From assembly GCA_036394195.1 (NCBI GenBank), contig DASWFO010000043.1, forward strand, positions 1 through 17,367: DNA of 17,367 nt, in the 5' to 3' direction. Both the position numbers and the translations under genes were made by a program. The notes below the pieces were generated by a model. That model did not search any database and was not told the DNA's origin. It worked only from the letters and a program-made list of their open reading frames with translations. Position 1 is the stretch's first letter, and each line of letters opens with the position of its first letter. Below are positions 1-5,913 of the stretch, one piece after another. This DNA is from DATJPD01 sp036394195 (GTDB lineage: Bacteria > Pseudomonadota > Alphaproteobacteria > CACIAM-22H2).

Positions 1-1043
1 GCAAACATCTTCGCAACGCGTTCCAGCTGCGCGCCTGGCACGCCAGAAACGCGCTCGACCTCCTCTGGCGTCCACTTGTCGATCTCCTTGCGGACATCGT
101 CCATGCCGTAGACGCGCTGAGCGATGAACTGCTTGTCTTCCCAGCCGTTCTTGAAGATGTGCCACATGATGCCGTAGATCACGGGGATGTCGGTGCCGGG
201 ACGAAGACGCAGATAGAGCGTGGCATGCGCGGCGGTGCGAGTAAGGCGCGGATCGATGACGATCATGTTGGCACGGTTGAGCTCCTTGCCTTCGAGCACA
301 TGCTGCAAGGACACCGGATGCGCTTCCGCAGGGTTGCCGCCCATGATGATCATGGTCTTGGCGTTGCGCAGATCGTTGTAGGAGTTGGTCTGCGCGCCAT
401 AACCCCAGGTGTTGGCGACGCCGGCGACCGTGGTCGAGTGGCAGATACGGGCCTGATGATCGACGTTGTTCGTGCCCCAGAAGGCTGCGAACTTGCGCAG
501 CAGATAGGCGGCTTCGTTGGTGAACTTCGCGGAGCCCAGCCAGTAGACCGAGTCCGCGCCGGCCTGCTCGCGTGTCTGTATGAGCTTGTCGCCGATCTCG
601 TCGATCGCCTGATCCCATGAGAGCCGCTGCCACTGGCCGTCGACGAGCTTCATGGGATATTTGAGCCGCCGCTCGCCGCGCACGATGTCGCGAATGGCGG
701 CACCCTTGGCACAGTGCGTGCCGCGATTGATCGGGCTCTCCCACCCGGGCTCCTGGCCGGTCCAGACGCCATTCTGCACTTCCGCTATGACCGTGCAGCC
801 GACGGAGCAGTGCGTGCAGACGTTCTTCCGAATCTCGATCGGCGCGCCGGGGATCGGCCCCGAAGCGGCCTTGGCCTTTTGCATGCCGGCGAGCTGGATC
901 GAGCTGATGGCGGCGAGACCGCCGACGGCGAGGCCCGAACGGTACAGGAAAGCGCGGCGGTCCATAGCTTCGCGCGCGAAGGCGGACACGACCGCCTGCA
1001 GGTTTGCGCGCTTAGCTTCGCCGTCCTTGCGCTTGATCAGCAT
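1..1043 (-). CDS. Formate dehydrogenase alpha subunit (molybdopterin, Cys form), 5' part only
   Basis: Large catalytic subunit of a membrane-associated, periplasm-facing formate dehydrogenase that oxidises formate to CO2 and passes electrons through an Fe-S cluster to a beta subunit. Only the first 347 codons lie in the window; the 3' part runs off the left edge. A Tat signal is visible (twin Arg at 29-30 followed by AFLYRSG and a hydrophobic stretch to about residue 52). The N-terminal [4Fe-4S] ligands are C76, C79, C83 and C111, in CTHCSVGC and THCAKG. The molybdenum-ligand position (ARICHSTTVAG, Cys201) is encoded by TGC, so this is the cysteine rather than the selenocysteine type. The start at 1043 gives the MLIKRK beginning typical of alphaproteobacterial homologues. 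It follows the Tat-targeted companion gene with a 12-base gap, so the two are probably co-transcribed. The family call is firm; membership of the FdnG/FdoG-like group is inferred from the N-terminal layout. Confidence 0.95.
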   Translation of the reverse strand, partial: MLIKRKDGEAKRANLQAVVSAFAREAMDRRAFLYRSGLAVGGLAAISSIQLAGMQKAKAASGPIPGAPIEIRKNVCTHCSVGCTVIAEVQNGVWTGQEPGWESPINRGTHCAKGAAIRDIVRGERRLKYPMKLVDGQWQRLSWDQAIDEIGDKLIQTREQAGADSVYWLGSAKFTNEAAYLLRKFAAFWGTNNVDHQARICHSTTVAGVANTWGYGAQTNSYNDLRNAKTMIIMGGNPAEAHPVSLQHVLEGKELNRANMIVIDPRLTRTAAHATLYLRLRPGTDIPVIYGIMWHIFKNGWEDKQFIAQRVYGMDDVRKEIDKWTPEEVERVSGVPGAQLERVAKMF

Positions 1044-1055
1044 CGGGCGCGGCCC

Positions 1056-1280
1056 TCACGTCTTCAGCGTCTCGTAGCCGTTCGTCCGGTAGAAGGCCTG
1101 CACATCAGGGCTATCGGCACGATAGCGCGCTCTGGTCTCCCGGTTGCCGGGATCGTAGGCTTGCGCCTCCTCGGTCGCCGTCATGGACACGGTGGCCGTC
1201 GCGACGGCGGCTGTAGAGACGGACCCCAACGCCCGGAGGAATTTGCGGCGGCCCAGTGTCCTGTCGTCCCGGCGGAACAT
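1056..1280 (-). CDS. Formate dehydrogenase region Tat-targeted small protein
   Basis: A 74-residue protein with a twin-arginine signal (GRRKFLRALGS, then an Ala/Thr-rich stretch ending near residue 40). The short mature part ends in YRADSPDVQAFYRTNGYETLKT, which is the layout of the small 'formate dehydrogenase region Tat target' family. Members lie directly upstream of the formate dehydrogenase alpha gene, as here (12-base gap, same strand). Their role is not established; an assembly or export role for the enzyme is a common guess. The start is supported by an AGAGGTG ribosome binding site a few bases before the ATG. This is the first gene of the formate dehydrogenase transcript, so the promoter should lie in the region to its right. 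Confidence 0.88.
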   Translation of the reverse strand: MFRRDDRTLGRRKFLRALGSVSTAAVATATVSMTATEEAQAYDPGNRETRARYRADSPDVQAFYRTNGYETLKT

Positions 1281-1597
1281 TGCTCACCTCTAAGAGCTCA
1301 GGGCTGGTCTTCAGTGCTGAACCAGAGACGACAAGCGCCCGCGACACTCCGAACGTCAGGCGACGCTCCGAGCGTCAGGCGCTCTGCGCGGGCATTTAGA
1401 GAAAGCAAACTCGCAGCAGCGCTCGGAGTTCCCGATACCTGAGCGCCGGTGGCGTTTCTTGGACAATTCTGCCCAATCGGTTCGCTGCCGACTAAAACGC
1501 GTCGAAACTGGCCTATTTCGCCCGCGGCGCCGCCGTGGATTTCGGTGGCTTGCGCAAATCCCCTCGCTCGCCCCATTTTTCTCCGGTATGCCGCTCT
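1281..1597. other. Intergenic region between dioxygenase gene 3' end and formate dehydrogenase operon
   Basis: This 317-base stretch has no convincing gene; the short open frames lack coding character. It should hold the leftward promoter of the formate dehydrogenase operon and the end of the dioxygenase transcript, but no clear -35/-10, -24/-12 or strong terminator was seen. Its visible structure is a two-copy 19-base tandem repeat at 1347-1384, and an inverted partner of part of it (CTCCGAGC at 1366-1373 against GCTCGGAG at 1421-1428). Confidence 0.5.
1347..1384. repeat. Two-copy 19-bp tandem repeat
   Basis: CTCCGAACGTCAGGCGACG at 1347-1365 is followed immediately by CTCCGAGCGTCAGGCGCTC at 1366-1384; the first 16 bases differ at one position. 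It lies 67-104 bases upstream of the Tat-target gene start, so it could be a pair of regulator sites for the formate dehydrogenase operon. That role is inference only. Confidence 0.6.
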
Positions 1598-2617
1598 TTA
1601 GACGGCCGTCGGCGCCTCTGCGGGTGGCGCCGTCGGCGCATATGCCATGCCGCGGGTGCGGCAGTACATTTGATAATTGTGCTCGCCGGCCGTGCACGGC
1701 GGATAGCGCGGCGGCGTCTTAGCGCTTCGACAGCCCGGCAGGCATTCGATGCGCGCGTGAAAGTCGGGATCGTAGAACAGCGCCATCGAATAGCGATCGC
1801 GTCCCGAGCGATTGTTCAGGACCCGGTGAGAAGTGGATCGGTAGAGGTCGTTCGTCCACCGCGCGAGCAGGTCCCCGAGATTGACCACGAACGCGTCGTC
1901 GATCGGCTCCGCGACGACCCAGTCGCCGCCGGCCGTCTGCACCTCGAGCCCGCCGCAGTCGTCCTGCGCCAGCATCGTGATGGCGCCCCAGTCCGTATGC
2001 GCGCCGCAGCCGAGCTGGTTGTTCAGCGCCTCCGCCGGATGCGGCGGATAATGGAGGAGCCGGAGATTCGCGTTCGGGTCGCGATAGAACTGCTCGAAAA
2101 ACTCGTCGCTCATGTCGAGCGACAGCGCAATCAGGCCCATGAGGTGACGCCCCAGGCCGAGCATGGCGTCGAAATAGCCCTCGACGCGCTGGCGGAACTC
2201 GTCGCTGTGCGGCGGCCAGTTGTTCGGGCCGTGCCGCGGCGTGCTCGCTCGAACCAGCGGGTGATCCGGGCCGCGATCGATCCCGATCCGGAAGCTCTCT
2301 TTGATGTCCGGCGGTGAGTCCGGGTCGAGCGTCTGCGTGCCCGGCGATTCGAAGCCGCGGAGTGCCGACGAATTCCGTGCATCGCAGAGCATTTTCTCGT
2401 TCAGCGGGCGGGCGAAGAACTCGTGAGCCGCGTCGAAGACCCCGTCGACCAGCCGCCGCGGCACCTGATGTCCGCGGACATAGAAGAAGCCGACGTCGAT
2501 GCAGGCGGCGCGGATCTGGCGCGCCACGGCCATTCGATCGCGGGCGGCCCCGGAAAAGCTGGGCCCGATGTCGACGAGCGGAATGTCGGTTCGGCGCGGC
2601 TGTGTATAGGCGACCAT
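1598..2617 (-). CDS. Isopenicillin N synthase-like 2-oxoglutarate/Fe(II) dioxygenase (copy 1)
   Basis: A 339-residue non-haem iron oxygenase with the two domains of the family: an N-terminal DIOX_N part (IPLVDIGP at 12-19, GFFYVRGHQVP at 43-53) and a C-terminal double-stranded beta-helix. The iron triad is H207 and D209 (GAHTDWG) with H264 (TSHRVLNN), and the co-substrate R-x-S motif is R275-Y-S277. Such enzymes use O2 and usually 2-oxoglutarate to oxidise a small organic substrate in the cytoplasm; this one's substrate is unknown. The ATG at 2617 has a GGAGG site about five bases upstream. It starts 28 bases after the binding-protein gene on the same strand, so the two form an operon. It is paralogous to the dioxygenase at 3816-4817: both share WTND..RST.HRV and AHxDxGA.T.L.QDD. 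The tail after about residue 320 is Ala/Pro-rich. Confidence 0.92.
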   Translation of the reverse strand: MVAYTQPRRTDIPLVDIGPSFSGAARDRMAVARQIRAACIDVGFFYVRGHQVPRRLVDGVFDAAHEFFARPLNEKMLCDARNSSALRGFESPGTQTLDPDSPPDIKESFRIGIDRGPDHPLVRASTPRHGPNNWPPHSDEFRQRVEGYFDAMLGLGRHLMGLIALSLDMSDEFFEQFYRDPNANLRLLHYPPHPAEALNNQLGCGAHTDWGAITMLAQDDCGGLEVQTAGGDWVVAEPIDDAFVVNLGDLLARWTNDLYRSTSHRVLNNRSGRDRYSMALFYDPDFHARIECLPGCRSAKTPPRYPPCTAGEHNYQMYCRTRGMAYAPTAPPAEAPTAV

Positions 2618-2645
2618 GAAACCCTCCGCGGTCTGCGCGGCCCGA

Positions 2646-3668
2646 TCAGTTCGTCGCGTGGCGGCCGACGCCGGTGTTCGTGAACCGCAGAGTGTAGGCC
2701 GATTTGTAGTCGAGGTCTTTTGGATAGACCCCGAGGTCCGACATGGCCTCGAACACCGCCTGCCAGCGCTCGTCGGTCATCGCACCGACGCCGAGCCTTT
2801 CGGCATCCTCGCCGGTCACCATCTTGAACTTTTTCATCTGCGCCAGCTTGAAGCGGGATTGTTCGGGCGTCTGCACCTCGGCGGCGGCGAAGATCGCGGC
2901 GACGGTCTTCGACGGATCGCCGTCAATGCAGTCCGCAAAGCCCTGGGCGGAGACCCGGACGAAGCGCGCGACCACGTCCGGTCGGGTGTCGATCATGCTC
3001 TGCATCGTGAACACCGTCGTCGCGTAATCGGGATAGCCGCGATCGGCGAGCAGCATGATCACCGGCTCGGTGCCCAGCGCGTTGCCGAGGAAGAATCCGT
3101 CCTCGGTGATGTAACCCTGCTGCGAGAGCGTCTTGTCCGCGACGAACGCGGCGGGGTTGTACACGTAAGGGCGCAGCTGCGAGTCATCCAGTCCGAACTT
3201 CGCCTTCAGCCACGCCCATTGATAGGCGCGCCCGAAATTCGAGATCGCGACCGGGCGGCCTTTCAGGTCTTCGAACTTGCTGATGCCCTGGCCCGGGTGG
3301 GAGACGACGGTGCTCGGGCTTTTCTGCAGCATGGCGGCCACCGTGACACCCGGGATCCCTTCCTTGCGCATCGACAGCGTCGTCAGCGCCGATCCCATCG
3401 ACATGTCGTATTTCCCGGCGGCCACCATCTGGGCCATGTTCATGCCCGGTCCGCCGGGCACCAGCTCCACATCGAGCCCGGCTGCGGCATACAGCCCGGT
3501 CTCGCGCGCCTGAAAGAAGCCGCACATCTCGGCTTGCGGGATCCAGTTGAGGCCGAAGACGACCTTGTCGCCGGCCGCGGCGGTACCGCTCGCGGCGAGA
3601 CTGGCGACGGCGCCGATCCAGATTGCGCAGTACCTGACGAGGCGCGTTAACGACTGCAGGCTATTCAT
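2646..3668 (-). CDS. NMT1/THI5-like ABC transporter substrate-binding protein (orphan)
   Basis: A 340-residue periplasmic solute-binding protein of the NMT1/THI5 (SsuA/ThiY-like) group. Residues 1-32 are a Sec-type signal peptide. The mature protein opens with KVVFGLNWIPQAEMCGFFQA, the usual first strand and ligand-loop of the family. It continues with GLYAAAGLDVELVPGG (58-73), a glycine-rich MAQMVAAGKYDMSMGSA segment and KFEDLKGRPVAISNFG (131-146). I chose the ATG at 3668 because a strong GGAGGAA site precedes it and the signal peptide begins there; an upstream extension to 4148 in the same frame overlaps the divergent gene and is not credible. No permease or ATPase gene adjoins it, so it may feed the importer at 8446-11179 or one elsewhere. 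A sigma-54-type promoter about 34-49 bases upstream suggests nitrogen control. Ligand unknown; pyrimidine- or thiamine-precursor-like molecules are family precedents only. Confidence 0.9.
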   Translation of the reverse strand: MNSLQSLTRLVRYCAIWIGAVASLAASGTAAAGDKVVFGLNWIPQAEMCGFFQARETGLYAAAGLDVELVPGGPGMNMAQMVAAGKYDMSMGSALTTLSMRKEGIPGVTVAAMLQKSPSTVVSHPGQGISKFEDLKGRPVAISNFGRAYQWAWLKAKFGLDDSQLRPYVYNPAAFVADKTLSQQGYITEDGFFLGNALGTEPVIMLLADRGYPDYATTVFTMQSMIDTRPDVVARFVRVSAQGFADCIDGDPSKTVAAIFAAAEVQTPEQSRFKLAQMKKFKMVTGEDAERLGVGAMTDERWQAVFEAMSDLGVYPKDLDYKSAYTLRFTNTGVGRHATN

Positions 3669-3701
3669 GCGTCTTCCTCCCGCCGAACCGCATCTCGAAC
3701 T

Positions 3702-3717
3702 AGCAACTCCTGTGCCG
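3702..3717 (-). promoter_or_regulatory. Sigma-54 (RpoN) -24/-12 promoter for the binding protein-dioxygenase operon
   Basis: Read leftward the sequence is CGGCAC-AGGAG-TTGCT. It matches TGGCAC-N5-TTGCW at all but the first base and keeps the required GG-N10-GC spacing. The predicted start is near 3691, leaving a leader of about 23 bases that contains the GGAGGAA ribosome binding site before the ATG at 3668. Confidence 0.7.
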
Positions 3718-3740
3718 GGCCTTTGACCGGCCCCCGCGAG

Positions 3741-3756
3741 TGGTACGTGGTTTGCT
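3741..3756 (+). promoter_or_regulatory. Sigma-54 (RpoN) -24/-12 promoter for the divergent dioxygenase
   Basis: TGGTACG-TGGT-TTGCT differs from TGGCACG-N4-TTGCW at one base and keeps the GG-N10-GC spacing. The predicted start is near 3767, about 49 bases before the chosen ATG at 3816. It lies 23 bases from the oppositely oriented element at 3702-3717. The short interval holds GGGCC/GGCCC half-sites (3717-3721 and 3729-3733). Confidence 0.65.
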
Positions 3757-3815
3757 CCACCAGCCAGGCTGGCAGTTTTGCAGGCAATCAGGGGTGTTCG
3801 AGGCAGGCGGCGGAC

Positions 3816-4817
3816 ATGTTGCAAATTCCATGCATCGATCTCGAGCCCTTTCGGTGCGGTGACCGGCGCCAACGCGCCGCGGTGGCCCGCCAGTGGGGCG
3901 AGGCCTTCGCGGGCATCGGCTTTGCCACGATTGTGGGCCACGGCGTGTCGCCGCAGACGACCACCAAGGCTTATGACGCGCTGATGCGGTTTTTCGATTT
4001 GCCGCCCGCCGACAAGCTGCCCTGCGCGCTGCCCGAGCGCGTCAAGTCGCGTGGCTATCTGCCGGTTGGCATCGAGAGCGTCGCCCGTACGCGCGGCGAG
4101 GATCGGCCGGCGGATCTTTGCGAAGCCTTGGTCTTCGCTGGAGTCCACAACGAACGCCCCGGTCCCCTCAGCGGGCGGCGCAGCGAGATCACCGGCAACG
4201 CCTACCCGGCGGATCCGCCGGAGCTGGCCGACGCCGTGCGGGCGTATTTCATGGAGGTCTACGACCTGCTCACGACCTTGCTGCAGGTTTCAGCCTGTGC
4301 GTTGAACCTGCCCGAGGATTTCTTCGCGCCGTATTTCGACCGCCGCCGGGTCACGCTCCGCTGCGTGCATTATCCGGCGCAGACTATTGAGCCGGAGCCG
4401 GGACAGCTGCGTTACGGCGCGCATTCGGATTACGGCGCGCTCACGATCCTTCGTCAGGACGACGCACCCGGCGGCCTGCAAGCCTGCACGGTGGACGGCG
4501 ATTGGGTCGATGTCGTGCCGACGCCGGGCTCGTACGTCATCAATATCGGCGACCTGATGGCCCGCTGGACCAACGACCGCTGGCGCTCGACCTTGCACCG
4601 CGTGGTCAATCCGCCGCGCGACGCGCGTGGGCCGACGCGACGCCTGTCCCTGGTGCTGTTCTCCGGGCCGAATCCCGATGCGGTCATCTCCGGCCTGCCC
4701 AGCTGCGTCGATGATTCGTCCCCGGCGAAATATCCGCCGGTCCGGGCCGAGGACTACATCCAGGCAAAGCTGGACACGTCGATGCCCGAGACGCTGCAGG
4801 CGGGCAGGGACGCCTAG
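3816..4817 (+). CDS. Isopenicillin N synthase-like 2-oxoglutarate/Fe(II) dioxygenase (copy 2)
   Basis: A 333-residue cytoplasmic non-haem iron oxygenase. It begins MLQIPCIDLEPF, the usual family opening, with GFATIVGHGV at 35-44. Iron ligands are H203 and D205 (GAHSDYG) and H261 (STLHRVVN); the R-x-S co-substrate motif is R276-L-S278. The frame stays open upstream to 3723, but those 31 codons resemble no family member and would start upstream of the predicted sigma-54 start site, so the ATG at 3816 is preferred; its ribosome binding site (AGGCAGGCGG) is modest. It is a divergent paralogue of the 1598-2617 enzyme, and the two flank the orphan binding protein, suggesting oxidation of the same or related compounds. 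Its TAG stop shares the CTAG at 4814-4817 with the stop of the facing cupin gene. Substrate unknown. Confidence 0.9.
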   Translation: MLQIPCIDLEPFRCGDRRQRAAVARQWGEAFAGIGFATIVGHGVSPQTTTKAYDALMRFFDLPPADKLPCALPERVKSRGYLPVGIESVARTRGEDRPADLCEALVFAGVHNERPGPLSGRRSEITGNAYPADPPELADAVRAYFMEVYDLLTTLLQVSACALNLPEDFFAPYFDRRRVTLRCVHYPAQTIEPEPGQLRYGAHSDYGALTILRQDDAPGGLQACTVDGDWVDVVPTPGSYVINIGDLMARWTNDRWRSTLHRVVNPPRDARGPTRRLSLVLFSGPNPDAVISGLPSCVDDSSPAKYPPVRAEDYIQAKLDTSMPETLQAGRDA

Positions 4818-5434
4818 CGCGCCGTTCCCTTCTCCGGCCGGAACTCGACGATGATGTTGAACAGCGGCGCGTCGCCGACATTGCGTGTGGTGTGAATCAT
4901 CGCCTCGCGGAAGTTCACCATCGGCGGCTCTATCGGCTGGTCACGGCCCTCGACCATCTGCCACACCACCGGGCCCTGGTTGATCCGCACCTCGACGCGC
5001 TGGCTGTGGCTGTGCCGCGGCCGCGTGTCGCCGACCGCGAGCCGCTCCTCGTAGACGAAAAACGTCTCGCCGTCGTAGACCATCGCGTTCTTATCCGGCG
5101 GGATCATCTCCGCCGGTGATTTGACCGGCGGATGGCCGGGCTTGATCGCGATCTCGTAAAACGGCCCGCCGCTCGGCGGCGCGTAGGAGTTTCCGGCCTT
5201 GAACACGGCCACGTCGCCGCGCTTCATCTTGCGTCCGCTGAGCTCGAGATTGCCCATCGCCACGACCACGCGGTCCGGGCAGTTCGGTCCGGCGGCGGCG
5301 CAGGCCGCCATATCGCGCGTCACGCGGACATAATCATTTTCCAGCGCCACGGCGTTTTGCGCGGCGGCGTTGCCGGCCTGCCACAACAATAGGAACGGCA
5401 GCACTGGTGCTGCGACGTTCAACACCCGTCTCAT
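4814..5434 (-). CDS. Secreted cupin-like protein of unknown function
   Basis: A 206-residue protein with a Sec signal peptide (MRR, then a hydrophobic core, processed near AAAQ at about residue 26). The rest looks like two cupin-type beta-barrel halves. The first is about 28-100, ending YEIAIKPG. The second is about 118-200, with HSHSQ at 141-145 in a VYEERLAVGDTRPRHSHSQR context, which could supply metal-binding histidines. Cys45 and Cys52 could form a disulphide. I chose the ATG at 5434 because GGGAGGA lies just upstream and the signal peptide starts there; the frame stays open to 5488. It is convergent with dioxygenase 2 and their stop codons overlap. No enzymatic role can be assigned; proximity suggests, but does not show, a link to the dioxygenases. 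Confidence 0.75.
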   Translation of the reverse strand: MRRVLNVAAPVLPFLLLWQAGNAAAQNAVALENDYVRVTRDMAACAAAGPNCPDRVVVAMGNLELSGRKMKRGDVAVFKAGNSYAPPSGGPFYEIAIKPGHPPVKSPAEMIPPDKNAMVYDGETFFVYEERLAVGDTRPRHSHSQRVEVRINQGPVVWQMVEGRDQPIEPPMVNFREAMIHTTRNVGDAPLFNIIVEFRPEKGTAR

Positions 5435-5578
5435 GGCGTCCTCCCAATTCCGGTTCTTGAGGCGTCCGGCGATCTTATCATTGGCCACGCCCGCGAATCA
5501 CGTTAAGCTCCGCGCCCACGTCGACGTTCACATCGACATCTGCACCACTTCAACACGCGTTCCGGCTGTCTCGCGCGC

Positions 5579-5818
5579 ATGGCTGAAAAAGTCTCCCAAG
5601 AAGTCATCCTCCGCTCGACCGGCATCATTGTCGGCAAGGGCAGCGATGCGTACAAGGATCTCGAGCGCGCGCTGAAGACCGGCAGCGATCCCGACTGGCT
5701 CGCCGCCAAGACCTCGTTCGATCTGTTGACCCCGGACACCCGCGCCAAGATCCGGCTGCATGCCGAATCCTATGCCCGCCTGATCGCCGACGACGTGCCG
5801 GGCTCCCAGACCGCCTAG
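5579..5818 (+). CDS. Small protein of unknown function (79 aa)
   Basis: I do not recognise this family. The frame has strong G/C preference at third positions and a balanced soluble composition (SQEVILRSTGIIVGKGSDAY early, then an amphipathic helix-rich part with DLERALKTGSDPDWLAAK). There is no signal peptide, membrane segment or cysteine. No clear ribosome binding site precedes the ATG, which weakens the start; no better ATG lies nearby. It is divergent from the cupin gene, and a palindromic repeat begins 18 bases after its stop. It is probably a real, cytoplasmic, stand-alone small protein; nothing in it ties it to its neighbours. Confidence 0.65.
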   Translation: MAEKVSQEVILRSTGIIVGKGSDAYKDLERALKTGSDPDWLAAKTSFDLLTPDTRAKIRLHAESYARLIADDVPGSQTA

Positions 5819-5835
5819 CGCACCGGCTGCTGTTC

Positions 5836-5913
5836 GTCATTGCGAGCGAAGCGAAGCAATCCAGGACGCCGCCGCCACTTGGATTGCTTCGTCGCTACGC
5901 TCCTCGCAATGAC
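5836..5913. repeat. REP-type palindromic repeat overlapping the end of the allophanate hydrolase gene
   Basis: The left arm GTCATTGCGAG...GAAGCAATCCA (5836-5863) and the right arm TGGATTGCTTCG...CTCGCAATGAC (5880-5913) form a long imperfect palindrome with a short GC-rich loop. This is the dispersed intergenic palindrome well known in Bradyrhizobium/Rhodopseudomonas-type genomes. It lies between two genes that converge on it, so it may act as a bidirectional transcription end. The right arm extends into the final codons of the gene to its right and supplies the stop codon. Confidence 0.85.

Noticed and set aside
440..444. Selenocysteine at the molybdenum-ligand position of formate dehydrogenase
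   Set aside because: The codon there is TGC and the frame continues, so it is a plain cysteine enzyme; no TGA recoding is needed.
3770..3781. Further sigma-54-like sequence TGGCAGTTTTGC
   Set aside because: GG and GC are separated by seven bases instead of ten; the correctly spaced element at 3741-3756 is preferred.
3669..4148. N-terminal extension of the orphan binding protein to 4148
   Set aside because: It would overlap the divergent dioxygenase and bury the signal peptide; the strong ribosome binding site supports 3668.
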